Below, piece by piece: positions 1 to 12,811 of a DNA stretch of 64,000 bases. Location: NCBI RefSeq assembly GCF_964355755.1, contig NC_092675.1, positions 24,530,412 through 24,594,411 of the forward strand, read 5' to 3'. This DNA is from Antedon mediterranea (lineage: Eukaryota > Echinodermata > Crinoidea > Comatulida > Antedonidae). Each line of letters begins with the position of its first letter. Position 1 is the stretch's first letter. The notes beneath the pieces were generated by a model. That model ran no database searches. It was given only the letters and a program-made list of their open reading frames with translations, and had not been told where the DNA came from. Position numbers and translations under genes: made by a program.

Positions 1-417
1 CAAGAAAAAAAAACCTTTTCTGTGTAGACTAGGAGATTACCTTTTCTTTAAAATAATTTAAAAATTAAAAGTATATTCTAATACTTACTGTATTTTAATA
101 ATTAGACATAGATCTTACATATTGTACACCATTCCTATTTCTCCTGCAAAAAAATAAATGATTGAAAACCTCCAATTGCTGAAAACTTTTAGGTACAACA
201 CAAACTAATTTATTTTCGCCATTGACCTTAAGTGACCTTACTACTGTACAGTAGCATCTTGAACATTTGACCACATGAGAGTATTGCATTTTGGGTGATG
301 TTAACATTAGTTTTTGACACCACTGATACGGTTATTTGGGAGCACACATTTAGCAGGTTATTCAGCAGAAACAGACCTATATAGTGCTACATGAACTATT
401 AAATGATCCACTTTCCG

Positions 418-600
418 TGTTGTTGTTTTATCATGCTAATTACTTCCTCATTTACATACAACCTGTCCTATTGGTATATAAGTACTCTAGGCATGGTTTT
501 CTGTTCCAAAATGAGAATAGTTTCTCCTAAAAATAGCACATTTTAAGGCAGTTTGCCTATTCTTTAAATGTCTCACTATAGTTATTTTAACTTGAAAGTT
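418..600. repeat. Dispersed repeat, copy 1 (second copy at 27122-27295)
   Basis: About 175 bp matches 27122-27295 in the same orientation at roughly 85-90% by eye, including the shared stretches TTTTATCATGCTAATTACTT and TATTGGTATATAAGTACTCT. No terminal inverted repeats or coding frame are seen. It is probably a fragment of a dispersed element; the family is unknown. Confidence 0.7.
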
Positions 601-2350
601 CAGTGGAATCATTCATGAACTAAATGACTTTTTAAAATAAGTTCCAGCATGTTTTTATTCTACTGTCTAATATAAAAACAATGAACTGATCACAATGATT
701 GACATGCTGTGTGTGTTGGTATATAGTAACCACTCTTGTCTTATATTGGTATCAATTTCATCAGTCATCAATAAAGCATATATAATTGTGCATTAATTTA
801 GATGAGAAATTATTGATGAATTCTAGGTTTAGTCATGTATAAGATATCTATTGCAGCAGGGAACTTGATCTATGCCTTAACACCTCTTCCTTGTCACCTG
901 GCAATTAATTGTTTTGTTCATAGCTAACCTACTGATGCAATTTTTAAAATATGATTTTAAATATCATGCCAATGGAAATCACTGAGAAGCAGCAGCAAAT
1001 ATGAAGAGAAAAAGAACAACTAAAGCATTAAGCCTTTTACATAATTCTATATAACCAGTTGCAGCCGGTGATTTTCTTTTAATTTAAATTCATTTTCAAA
1101 TCCTATTTTTGATTATTTAACTACAATGGTATTAAACTACCTGTACATCTATAAAACAGATTAATTACTATTTAAGAAAAAGTTATAATAAATTATCACT
1201 TTTCAAAATATGAAGTACAGTATTTGTATTAGTTTGCTGTAGGTGTGTTACAGGAAAGGTGACTAGACAGCTTTGCCATCTAATTGCTCATGGTATAAAA
1301 AATACACATTTAACATATATCTATTTTATATTCTAAATAATCAAATTAATAGTAATAGCCAAAACAATGAATTTCATAAAAGATATAACTCTCCTCTACT
1401 ACTAATTTGTACATTCTCTTAATATACAGTACAGTACCTCAAAGATCAAAGGGCTTTCTTCAATGCATAGGCATACAACACTCTATTATTCTCAATAAAT
1501 ATTTTACTGAATAATAAACAAACAGCTAATATATTGTTATTCATTGTTCTGCCACACTTTATACAATATAGTCATTCACAGAAAGCTAATAGTCTACACA
1601 ATGAATACAAAGATTGTTAACAGGCTAAGTATTGTAATTGCTTACAATTCCACATCTCGTTTTAACTGCCAGAAAAGTACTCATGGATTATATTAAATGA
1701 TGTGATGTAGGCCCATATAAATCATTTTTGTGGTAGCAGAAATTAGACCAAATTGTTTTAAAACTTCAAATAAAGTGATTATTATTCTCAGCTTATTGTC
1801 TGTTAAAATTTGATTTGAGATCTGGTTAACAACAGCAATGCAGAAATATAAACAGAGAAAGATGTTTGCCTGACACTTAAAAAAATATATTACAGAAATT
1901 GCACAGAAGAACACAAAGAGTATTTAAATATGCCTATAGTATATAGAATGTGTAGTAATTATTCTAATTATTTCCCAGTATATTTTAATAATAAAGACAC
2001 TTAATATTCACTTTAAGAATAATAGCCTTGATGCTTTTCAATACTGCACAGTGGTGTTCTTGTTTACTTTAGTAAAAGTCAAATATTGAAATAAGAGGTT
2101 AAAATAAATAATTACATACTAAACATTGTAAATAATTGTCAGTGCATTAGGAATTTGCAAACTGTTTTATCTTACAATGTATCTCTACAATTACAAGCAT
2201 GGGTTATAAATATTATTAATATTGGCAGGTACAGTAGGCTTTCATTCAAGGGAATCTATGATTTGTAAAAGGTAGATACTTAAAAAGTGGTACTGAGGTA
2301 TACAGTATATAACAGTAATATAGTAGATCTAGTATACTGTTAACATATTT

Positions 2351-3915
2351 TTAGTTATCCGCATTGAGCGGATAACTCCTTGTAACTGTACTGGATCAAT
2401 TTCTATGTTTTTCTTCTTTCTTTCCTCCACTTTTTTGTGGCTCATGTATCTCTAAAATGTGTTAACATAACATTTCATAACTTTGTCAACATATGAACAT
2501 TTATATGAAGTTGTGCAGCATGTATTTTTTAAATACGTCAGAGTTGCGCAACATGACTTACGTGCGATTTTATGAATTTCAATGATTGATCATAGATTAA
2601 AAACCAAGCATAATTTTTTTTTTACACTTTGTGAAAATTTAAGTCATATCAAGGGCAAACTTTTTGTGGATTAAAAATGGCATGTTTTACAAGAAGTTAC
2701 GCGCACACGCGCATTTAAAATTTCAAAATGCGCAAAATTTATTTCTAATCAACTTTATACGCGTTTCATGTCATTTTAAGCTTGTCAAAAATTCCCAAGG
2801 ATGCGCAAATTTTTGCGCGCGCGGTTTACACAAAGCGTGAAATACGTCAATGTTTTACGTAAATCATATTTTTCCAGCCTTTTATAGTAATTTTACCAAA
2901 TATGGAACCATTTCTACTTAAAATTACGTCAATACGAGCACGTCGAATTGGACAATTTGCGCATGTTTTTGATGAAAAAGTTCAAAAATTCGTCAAAATC
3001 ATGCCCTTTTTTAAACAGTCATAGTTTCTAAACTAAACGGTGAAAGTTATTTTTATTACATATTCTGGAAGTTGATGAGTTGTAGATATCGGTTCATGCT
3101 TTAATATGGCTAACCGGACATTGTGACGTCATCGTATGGCCACGCGAATATAAAATATAGGATTTTTGTATCTTTCGTCATAGCTCATCACATTTAATAG
3201 AGCGCATCTCCACTTATCTGTTTTTCATTTTCATCCCGATTTTTATATTTTCTAGGTCAATCAACTATCTTTCGCATGAGTTAAAAATATTTTAATTTTT
3301 ATGACGTAATGATGTCTAAAAATGTAGATAACCTGGGTCACTTATTTTCATCTTTACAGTAAATTTCAATCTGTTATAGCTCGTCAGAATAAAACGTGAT
3401 AATCATGATTAAAACATTTTCAGGAAGCTATTGGATTGTAGATACGAATTCATGTGAACATTTGCCAATTAGATGTTGTGATGTCATCATATGGCCAGTT
3501 AAATAAAAAAAGTCGTATTTTCATCTTTTGCATCATAGTTCATTACATTTAAAAGAGCGCGCATCAATATTTCACATATTCAAATTTCTTAAATACGTTA
3601 ATATGTTGTTGCTGAGATAATTTCCTTCCGAAATTGCTATCTTAGTTTTTCATTTTGATACCGTCGCCATTTTAAAAATTGGAATAAATAGCTGGTCCCG
3701 TAATTTCACCTATTCTACACTGTATGAAGTATACAGATTATACCGTTTGCACTGTATATACCATATGACACAAAATTGACAGAATTCAGCACTAAACAGC
3801 ATATCATATTCTTCAGTTCAGGTCATAATCTTTTTCTGTGTGCAAACTGTCAACGTATGACGTGCACGTGGCGTTTGTGTGGTGCGGATAACTAACTCGT
3901 CAAAGTGACGAGTTA
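2351..3915. mobile_element. Inverted-repeat-bounded element of unknown class
   Basis: The block begins with TTAGTTATCCGC and ends near GCGGATAACTAA, which are inverted copies. Each end also carries its own small hairpin: GTTATCCGC/GCGGATAAC at 2354-2376 and AACTCGTCA/TGACGAGTT at 3894-3914. The interior is richer in CG dinucleotides (gcgcgc, acgtca) than its AT-rich flanks. It also contains a diverged internal direct duplication, 3106-3210 against 3470-3560, sharing gtcatc.tatggcca and cattacatttaa.agagcgc. No long reading frame is present, so it would be non-autonomous. The exact ends and superfamily are uncertain. Confidence 0.5.
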
Positions 3916-4249
3916 CATGTCTAGTGTACAGTAGCTGTTGTATTTTTTTTTATATTTTAAACATATTAATCTCTAGAGCTCTAGAGTAAAATTATAAATT
4001 ATTTTTTAATTTAAAAAATATTTTCTCTTCCATAAACAGATTATAATAAGTGAAGTGTCAAAAGAATTGAATCCAGGAATTGGACATCAAGCACTGTGCA
4101 ATAAGATGGTTGACTTTCAAGAAATGGTCAAAATCTTCAACAGGAGATAAGAGAAAGCCATTATTTTTGAAATAAACAAAGAGACTCATAGATAGGCTGT
4201 CTATTTAAAGCTGTAAAAGATAATGAATACATTACTGGTGATATTAAAA

Positions 4250-4490
4250 TATGGCCTGACCGAAGTTAAGCAACGTTGGACTCAGTTAGAGCTTGGATGG
4301 GAATACCTGCTGAGGTCCCATTAGGCATTTGAAATCAGCACTGCTGAATGTTATGGCAGCCCCTGCATCTAGTATCTGCCTCAGATGTATTGGCTTATGC
4401 ATCTCCTCTGGTTAAGGTGGGCACTGGACGAGAGAAGCCCTTGGTCAATGTTGGGACCAGCCAAAGGTGAACAGTCCTGGCTTTAGTCAT
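4250..4490 (+). mobile_element. 5S rRNA-derived SINE-like repeat or 5S pseudogene
   Basis: Positions 4257-4315 resemble the internal control region of 5S rRNA: CCGAAGTTAAGCAACGTTGG is followed by CTTGGATGGGAATACC, the A-box and C-box parts of the pol III promoter. The first 40 or so bases of 5S are missing. The sequence after the C box is not 5S 3' sequence but an unrelated tail running to about 4490. A 5S head on a foreign body is the layout of SINE3-type elements; a 5' truncated 5S pseudogene is the alternative. Confidence 0.65.
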
Positions 4491-5364
4491 CAGTCAGATG
4501 AATGTAAGACTAATTGACATTTTCGTTTACAACAGAAGTTGGCCATATATACATTAAAATAACAAACTCCATTCATGTTCAGTTTACAGCAGACTTTAAT
4601 AAACATGAATACTATAAAGTGTTGACATCCTTCTAAACCTGTACACTCTTCTTCGTAATTGAGACAATCAATCAAGTTTTCACTATTAAATCACAACACA
4701 TGATGACTAGACAGTGATTAAAGTACTCATGCTTTAAGTTTTAATAAGCTTACACGCTTCAAATACAAGTCGATGAATCATACATTACTTTAATATCACA
4801 AATTATTAATGAGGTAATTTCAATAAAACATTAAATTGGAATGATGGAACTTTATGACTTACAAAGGTTTAGTGCAGCCAACAAAATCTATTAATCATAC
4901 TGTTTAATAATTATCGATCTATAGTTTCCTCTTAGTCTTATCTTAAAAAAATTGTGAATAAATAATGATATATATAGGCTATATGATTTTTTTTTTGTTT
5001 ATTGAGATATTTCAAATTAACCAGTAAAATCCCTATCCTTTTGTACACAAATGTTGTAGTAGAGCCATCCAATAATATGAAAAATAAACTGTGTGCAAAA
5101 AAATGTTATCAGATGAATATATATAACTGTACTGTAATGTAGGTAATTTAACTTGGATTTTTGGGGCATCTGTAAAGCTACATACTTTCACACACATTTC
5201 TGTTTCATGGAATGGAAGACGTTAAAAACGTTTAAATAATGAAAAACTATACAGTATAAAGAATTTAACTCTGCCATCTTCCAAAAACAAAAGTGTGAAT
5301 GTAGCTAAAGCACAGTAAACCATAGTAGCATACTACTGTATGTATATAAAAGTACAGCTATTAA

Positions 5365-6441
5365 GGCCCTGTTCAGACCCATGGCGTTAGACCGTTTTAG
5401 CGTACAACGTTACTATCAAGGTCACGTTACAAACCGCAGAGAAAAAAACGAGGTGTTCAGACCCATAGCGTACGATTATCGTTACAACGGAAGTACGTCA
5501 TCCAGGTTGTTTCTAGTTGCATATTCATGTGCTCTTACCCACGTGTTTTCATCATTATTTCCACTGTATATAGGCCTAGATCTCAGCCCTACAATTATGA
5601 CAAAATTTGCCGTAAATAAAACATACCTCAGCATTTATTTAAAAAAAAAATATAGTAAAGCCAAATTTCTGTTTCTATTGTTTTTATTTTGTAGTAAAAA
5701 ACATTTTCCCCAGGCTCTTGTGTTACGAAAATAAAGCAGGCCTCGTAATGATGAAGAAAACAATGATTGTGATTAGTCTATCCAGTCCAGTCAAAGATAT
5801 ATATTCTTTAGTTCAGTCGGTTGAAAATAACCCTTAACTTGCTAATAAAAGGGACACAGCTCCCCTTGTTTGTTTACTGATTTTTTTAGGAGTTAGGGGG
5901 TTTTCAGCATTAAACTTGTCCAGTCTAGTCTGCCTTGATGAATGAGTGACTTGATGTCCCACGCTAGTTTTTAGCTTGAATGAAATGCGTGAATGGCTCT
6001 AGGCCTAGCTAGGCCTAAAAGCGGATGGGATCGTAGTCCCTATGTTTAAATACAAGGTGCATGTATTTATGTCATTTGTTAGAAAATATAATGGTAATCA
6101 GTTGATAATAGTTTGTTTGCCTTTGTAACAGTTGTATTTGTAGTGTAGTTAGGCCTTATTTATTCTGGCCTTTTTGTTATTGAAATCCATCTCACACATT
6201 GACGATACAAGATGTCAGCCTAGGTCAAACCTTGTTTCGCGTCATAACAGGAAACGTTCTGATTGGATACAACGTTGACTTACAGTAGCGTCGTACGCTA
6301 AAACGGTACTATCAACCGTTTTCCACTACAACGCTACAACCGTTGTACAACGCGTTGTACGCTAATCCCCAACTGTTCAGACACACATTCTTTTAGCGTC
6401 GTACGCTAAAACGGTCTAACGCCATGGGTCTGAACAGGGCC
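5365..6441. mobile_element. PIF/Harbinger-like non-autonomous DNA transposon
   Basis: The 1077-bp element starts GGCCCTGTTCAGACCCATGG and ends with its exact reverse complement. The terminal repeats run about 40 bp and include GTTAGACCGTTTTAGCGTAC. It is flanked on both sides by TAA (5362-5364 and 6442-6444), a 3-bp TWA-type target duplication as known for PIF/Harbinger. Subterminal copies of tacgctaaaacggt and acaacgttgtac recur inside the right end. The interior has no transposase frame; the 117-codon frame at 5381-5734 starts inside the terminal repeat and shows no family similarity. Confidence 0.75.
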
Positions 6442-7284
6442 TAAAATAAAGTATGCCTGTCTATCTACAAATATTTTAGCATTACTCTCTAGGGTATGCA
6501 ATATAGAAATGGAATTATAATTGAAAACATGTGTGCATTGAATTAAATATCCACCCTTCTGTGTACAGGTCACTAGGGGTTTAAGAAAGAAATGCTGCTG
6601 GTATTGATGTTGGTAAATCTATCATTCATTTTTACAGTGGTGGAGCCAGGATTTGCCTGAGAGAGAGGCTAAAATAAGCAATCGTTATTCTCCATAGTTA
6701 GCAATTCCACTGGATAACAATTAAAATTTAAAAACAAGAAATATTTCTTACAAAAAACGCCGCGTAACTTTTTGACTGGACAGTTGTAAGAACAGTCTTC
6801 ATTAATCTAATATAATAGGTCGGCCAATCAAAACGCAAGTGAACAATTGGGACTTTACTTGTGATTTATGTCATTGGCCTGTCAGCACAGTCGTTTCTTT
6901 CTAGAATTAAACGCACAAACTTGTACTGTATTGGGAATAATGTATGTGGTTATTACTATCGCATTTAGGTATTGATAATAATAATAATATGGCTTTTGAA
7001 TATATAATTACTGTCTGTAGAATAACATTTATACATTTTCGGTTCGCGATGAAAAGTTATATGAATGGATTTGTAATAGGTATTTATAATAATAGTATAT
7101 GGGTTGTATTATTGCTAAGCTATCACCAAATCGCGTTATAACATTATTTCTCAGGGTTTTTTGCACCATTGATCAATACCAAACGCGTATCGGTATTATA
7201 GTTTTTAATGAATCATTACATTAATAAAAATACCCAATTAAATCAATCGCGTCAGTCTAATTCCGACTTATGTTTCAATCACAT

Positions 7285-7444
7285 AGTTCTGTGTCTACAC
7301 TGTCCCAACTAGTTTAACAAAAAAAGTGTGATGTGCCCAAATATGGTAGTGATATGCCCGATTATCGTAGTGGTATGACATCGTCATGTCTATAATTATA
7401 ATATGGGCACATCATATTTAGTTTGATAGTATAGACAGAGCTTA
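7285..7444. mobile_element. Short MITE, copy 1 of a family (see 22106, 50120)
   Basis: The ends are inverted: a degenerate tctgtgtctacactgt on the left and GATAGTATAGACAGAGCTT on the right. The interior shares gtgatgtgcccaaatatgg and related words with copies at 22106-22228 and 50120-50249. It carries no coding capacity. Confidence 0.7.
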
Positions 7445-7465
7445 AGGATTATATTTAAAAAATGT

Positions 7466-7755
7466 TTTCTTACATTTTGAACGGAAGTATTTATTTGTTT
7501 ATAAGCCCAATTTTCCAGTCTTAATTTTACATTTTGAAAAAAAGTATTTATTTGTTTATAAGCCCAATTTTCCAGTCTTAATTTTACATTTTGAAAAAAA
7601 AGTATTTTATTTGTTGATAAGCCCAATTGTGCAGTCTTATTTTACATTTTGAACGAAAGTATTTATTTGTTGATAAGCCCAATTTTGCAGTCTTATTTTA
7701 CATTTTAAACGAAAGTATTTATTTGTTGATAAGCCCAATTTTCCAGTTTAATAAT
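7466..7755. repeat. 57-bp tandem repeat, five units
   Basis: The unit contains tttgaacgaaagtatttatt followed by tgttgataagcccaatttt and a cagtctta tail. It starts near 7476, 7533, 7590, 7648 and 7705, giving a period of 57-58 bp. Open frames on both strands here simply translate the repeat and are not genes. Confidence 0.9.
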
Positions 7756-8334
7756 AATGACCCCTTCCACAGTGCTTATACCATATACATTTTACATGAT
7801 ATTGACCGTGGGTTCTTTACGCCTCTGATGCATTTGTTTTTATTGTACCTTTTTAATAAATTATTATATGTTTAGGCCTAATCACACCCAATTTAATGAA
7901 ACGGTCAGATTCCGATTTCAATTGAACGAAAGTAGTACTGTATTTATTATTCATTGATAAGCCAAGGGTCCCATGGCGTTAGCCGATATCTTGAGCATTT
8001 GACTCTTGTGTCAACCTGTAACACAAATCATTCTTCAAAATCTAAAGAAAGAACCTCACACGTCTTTTTTGTGAGTGATACACTATGGATATGCCCACGG
8101 AAATAATATGTGGACATTGCAAACAATCATAGGCCTACAGTAACAAACATAACATGGCTAATAAGCATAACATTCAGACTTGCTTGTTTTCTAGTGGATT
8201 TTTATTTACTTTAGCATGTAGAATAAAACTAGTAACAGTGGCTATATTAATAATTATACTGATTATCCTTGATGTTATCGCGTCTAATAATAAAATATTT
8301 TGTTGTTGATAAGCCCAATTTTTCAGCCTTGATT

Positions 8335-8870
8335 TTACATTTTGAACGAAAGTATTTATTTGCATGATAAGCCCAATTTTGCAGTCTTAATAATGACCCT
8401 TCCACAGTGCATTTTACATGATATTGACCGAGGGTTTTTACGCCTCTATAGCCACTGATCAATACCATAATTAATGTACTTTTTTAAATGAATATTGAAA
8501 TGTTTCAACATACCCAATTCAAAAAAACGGTCCGTTTTCGAGTTCAATCTTTTGATTAGAGAGGTTGGAGTTTCATTTTGAACGAAAGTATTTATTTGAT
8601 TGATAAGCCCAATTTTGCAGTCTTAATAATGACCCTTCCACGGTGCATTTTACATGATATTGACCGAGGGTTTTTACGCCTCTATAGCCACTGATCAATA
8701 CCATAATTAATGTACTTTTTTAAATGAATATTGAAATGTTTCAACATACCCAATTCAAAAAAACGGTCCGTTTTCGAGTTCAATCTTTTGATTAGAGAGG
8801 TTGGAGTTTCATTTTGAACGAAAGTATTTATTTGATTGATAAGCCAAATTTCTAGTCCTAATGATTTGAG
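8335..8870. repeat. 236-bp tandem repeat built around the same 57-bp core
   Basis: The core word tttgaacgaaagtatttatt occurs at 8341, 8577 and 8813, exactly 236 bp apart each time. The roughly 180 bp between cores is also repeated almost unchanged, including ccactgatcaataccataat and cggtccgttttcgagttcaa. A degenerate extra core lies near 7920. The longer unit therefore looks like the short repeat of 7466-7755 plus captured flanking sequence, amplified at a second period. Confidence 0.88.
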
Positions 8871-9155
8871 ATTCAACGGGTTTTGCTTTCAATTGTATAA
8901 TAATATAATTATAATTATATATATATATATATAAATATAATATTAAGTATAATTATGAATTCACCAACACTTTCAGGCCCGGGGCCGAGTTTGTGTAGAC
9001 CAGACTTCCATGCACAGCCACATGTTAAGGAATATGAATCTCTTTATGATTTTAATATGGTTCGAAATGATATTACATAGCAACGATTAGACAGCAACTG
9101 TGCAAGAGTCCAACTAATAAAATCGAAATGATCAATTAATTGAACATTTGCAGCA

Positions 9156-9516
9156 TAAGGCCCATACACTAGGACGATAACGATCGACGATAAATAGACA
9201 AATGTGCATTTTTAATACATAAACCAAAAGAAATATAAACAATTCCTTTGATGAAAATTATATTTTCACACGTCCAATCAAATGACGTCATGATTAGTAA
9301 GACCAATAATATCGTGACAATACAGCGATTTTATTGTTTTTATTTATCATGACGTCATTTGATTGGAATTTGAATTATTTTTATCAAAGACAGCATAAAT
9401 GATTATCCTATAGGTCTAGAACGAAAACCTTTCTAATTTCTTTTGGTTTATGTGAAAAAAATGCATGCTATATATTTATCGTCCGTCGTTATCGTCATAG
9501 TGTAATTGAGCCTTTA
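9156..9516. mobile_element. Inverted-repeat MITE, copy 1 (second copy at 33458)
   Basis: The left end taaggcccatacactaggac continues to gataacgatcgacgataaat, and the right end carries the inverted match atttatcgtccgtcgttatc followed by gtcatagtgtaattgagcct. Inner inverted words gacgtcat and attgga/tccaat add to a long stem. It shares ttatcaaag.cagcataaatgattatcct with 33458-33733. It carries no coding capacity. Confidence 0.75.
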
Positions 9517-9833
9517 TACAAAAAAAAAATAAATTGATTACGAAGTTACATGTCATTTTCACCTTTCACCAAAAAACTAACCTTTTCAAAACTAATTAAT
9601 TGTTACGAAGCCAATTTATATTATATATTTCATTAAAACTGAACTTTACGGTAAATGAAGAGTGAGTATCAGTTAATATGAATAATATAACTAGTAGGTC
9701 TATGAACTTGCGTCCAGACACAGAACTGTGACATTACTATCATAAATGTTGAAACCACTTATAAAACCTTTTTTTTAAAGAAAATATAATTGTGTTAGGA
9801 GAAGGCTAATAAACAAATAGATAATGTACAAAC

Positions 9834-12811
9834 CTTTTTCTGGATTAATTAATGGAGCAGGCGTTCCTAATAATCTGCTGCTGCTACTAGACTGATTGTT
9901 CACCTTCTGACGATAATTGATTGGACCCCCCACGGCATCTGATAACCAACAAAAAATTTACGAGGACTGTTTCAATGATTTAATATCTGACGGCGTATTA
10001 TTATAACATTGGCCTAGATTGACAGTCAAAGAAAGTCATTGTAAATACCTCCCTTTATGTTGACAGAGCCAAAATAAAGTTTTGACCATTATCGAATGAT
10101 TATTTGACAGTGACTTATTATAATACCGGCCTGGTTGACAGCAAAAACGAAGTTATTATTTATTGATCAAGATTTTACAGATTTCCGTCTACATCTCAAT
10201 AATACTGTATTATCAGCAAAGGCTTTCATATAGACTCTCTTCTCCCAGACGTTTTTTGGGTCCAGCTACCTATAAATTATAGTCGAGTTTCCAAATTCAC
10301 AAAACTGTCAGCCTTAGATACTAAAGCTACCGCTATGAAACAGCTTATTAATGAATGTGTCCTCCTGGGACATAGCTGGCTAGAGCCGCGGCGCGACAAA
10401 TCATTAGAAAATACTGTACTATATAAAACCCATTACCCCAAAACACTGTTGACTTGATTGCCACAAAAACAAAGTGTATCAAAAAACAGTTACATTCAAA
10501 TCAAAGTAACTACAGATAAAACCCGTCTTCAGGCCTGGTAGTAAAGTACAGTTAGAGGCTAATGTTAATAATACAACATGAAATTATGAAACTTGACTCT
10601 TAAAACACAGCAGGCTGCAAATTAAATCAATATTATAAAGAAGTTTGAATTTCCAAGGTGTACTTGAAACTATTATTATATATCAATAAACAAACTGGGA
10701 AGAAACAATTTTTATTGTGACGTTCAAAGAATATGAGATCTTATACTTACAAGTTCAGCCCAGGCTGAATTATGCAAAAAAATTAACCCTATATTTGAAG
10801 TCTGCCCCAAGCCAACCTAAATTTAGTTTCAACCAGTTTAAAGTTCTTTGTGCATGAACTGGAGTGAGGGCAATTTTCTTTCTGCAAATTTTTTCTTTTA
10901 TTTCAAATTAAAAAGTTGGACATAAACAATGCCTAATACAAGTATGCCTATGCAATTAATAAATAAATACTACAATTATTACAAATTAATGCTATGAGGT
11001 GGAGAGAATATTGTACCTATTTCTACAATATTACTATAATCAGCATTTTAGGTACTTATGTTTTTTTCTAGTAGCTACACAGATGTTAATGTCCAAGAGT
11101 ATTATTATTATTTTTAGTAATGTAGGCTAAAATCACTGATGTAGGACAGTATTTTGGTATTAATTAATATTCTTGGAAATTGCAGAATTAGCTTATGTTT
11201 TGCTTTAAAACATTTCAAATCCATTTTAATCATGGCCTAATTCCAAACTTGAAATGCCAATATTTTCAAAATACACCAACCTATTATATCTTGAAAGTAT
11301 CATAATACCCCTTGAGAAATATAAGTGAAACCATGGTAAATTTATTCCAAAAAGAAAGTCTTTATCAAGCCTAACAGTGGTCAATTTAATATACTGTAAC
11401 TGTACACAGAGGTAGGCCTATAATTGCAGTTGCAAAATATAGTTTCAAAGAAGATTTAATTGTGTGAACATCTCCAGAGACCTGTCACTACCACTTATGC
11501 CAATAAAATATACTCACAATGTTTCCCTTTTGTATATTTTTAAAATAATTGTATTCTAAATTTAGGTACCAGTATAGTTGTCTGTTTATTTCATTGACAT
11601 CATGAAAATAACATGATTAAACCAACCAAGTAATTCTTAACATAAGGTATAGTCCCATATGAGGACCAATCACATCTTCCACTAGATTAAAAGAACAAAT
11701 TTATTTCTGTTTTTGATATAAGAAAGAGTGTGTATTGAATACTGTATACGTAGTGAAGCTGAATTTTACTACAATTGCTTTAGTGTAGCAATTTAACTTT
11801 GAGAAAAGAAACTGTTTAATTAAGCATAAGAACATTGTCTACACAACAATGAATCTAGAAACATAAACAATCTTTTGCTTCATTGGCATAGAATTAGGTT
11901 TCACACCATCTATATAACTTAAATTAGTATCAAATTGTTGTACTTATATTTCTTGGACTTTTAGACACCTTGACCCTCCTTTGACCTTAACAAAATAAAC
12001 AAACTTGTTTGTAGTGGTTGGGGTCTTGCTACTGAATGGGTCTTGCTATATTCATATAATTGATGATTGAAAACTAGAATATAACAAAAGTAATACGCAA
12101 ACATACGCATCATTTTAATCCCATAGCAAAAGTCTGAGTGTGTCATATCTTATTCTTACAGCATTTTTGTTAACGTAACCTATTTCAAACATCTTTGTAT
12201 AGAGTATTACCTTTGATAACAATATAGAGTCCAACGGCAATCATACATATTTTAGGCAGCAGCAAAATACTGTACTACATCTATTTGCACATGCCCCATT
12301 AATCAACAACCATGCGAGATATGTACGTTTAAAAGCGTTTAAAAAAACTGTTACTGCTACAATTTAAAAGTCATCTCACTTCATTAACCATTGCCTGTCT
12401 GATAAAAATTTGCTGTCTTTTTAAAAGATTCTAATATTTTTTAAATTCTCCAATTTTTAAAAATTGTCAAACCAGGTCCATTATTATTATGATGGAGAAA
12501 TAAAACTCTAGCATGGACCTGGTAATTCCTAGTGGTAGACTGTTGCTTGACATGACATAGCGTACATATAAATAAATTGAGAATGTATAGGGATTTTACA
12601 TTTATGACACACCACTATCTGTAGTGGTACCATAGCAAGCAGCAGAGAACCGACCTTGATAATTGGCCTACTCTACATACTCCCGTCTTGTTGAAATGTT
12701 CTGCTTGGTCCGTGTTTGATGAAATAAAACAGACTTACCTGCGTAGCTAAGCACCTGGATGGAGAAGAAAATCAAAAGATAGCAAGATAAACGTTTAGCA
12801 TCCATTGTCAT
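9834..12811 (-). CDS. Secreted protein, first two coding exons (partial gene)
   Basis: Exon 1 codes 12811-12739: 24 residues that look like a signal peptide, with a hydrophobic core CYLLIFFSIQVLSYA, ending in a strong donor (gtaagt). Exon 2 is 9938-9834, with acceptor cag and donor gtttgt; the split codon (phase 1) joins in frame to give DAVGGPINYRQKVNN, a run of five serines, then LLGTPAPLINPEK. The next exon would start in phase 1 but none was found before the window edge, so the gene probably runs off the left end. The mature N-terminus has no cysteines and matches no family I recognise. The 2.8 kb intron between the exons holds only AT-rich sequence and a 54-bp hairpin (12473-12526). Exon reality rests on the signal peptide, good splice sites and frame agreement. 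Confidence 0.6.

Larger units (their letters stand above)
1..9833. other. Gene-poor left region, probably intron or 3' sequence
   Basis: No coding exon could be supported here. The region lies downstream, in the minus sense, of two coding exons of a secreted-protein gene, so it may be the intron or 3' part of that gene. It holds a dispersed repeat at 418-600, an inverted-repeat-bounded block at 2351-3915, a 5S-derived repeat at 4250-4490, a Harbinger-like element at 5365-6441, MITEs at 7285-7444 and 9156-9516, and nested tandem repeats at 7466-8870. Open frames of 60-117 codons in it fall inside repeats or lack splice sites and family similarity. Confidence 0.5.

Noticed and set aside
95-307. 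Minus-strand cysteine-containing frame of 70 codons
   Set aside because: The CSRCYC pattern looked like a cysteine-rich domain, but there is no good acceptor before it and no known domain spacing.
4490-4675. Minus-strand frame with several cysteines
   Set aside because: No splice acceptor or family match; it overlaps the end of the 5S-derived repeat.
7396-8876. Several open frames encoding repeated residues
   Set aside because: They are translations of the 57- and 236-bp tandem repeats.
10741-10775. Possible 14-nt micro-exon on the minus strand with a gtaagt donor
   Set aside because: 14 nt would break the frame between the two secreted-protein exons; the donor-like word is probably chance.
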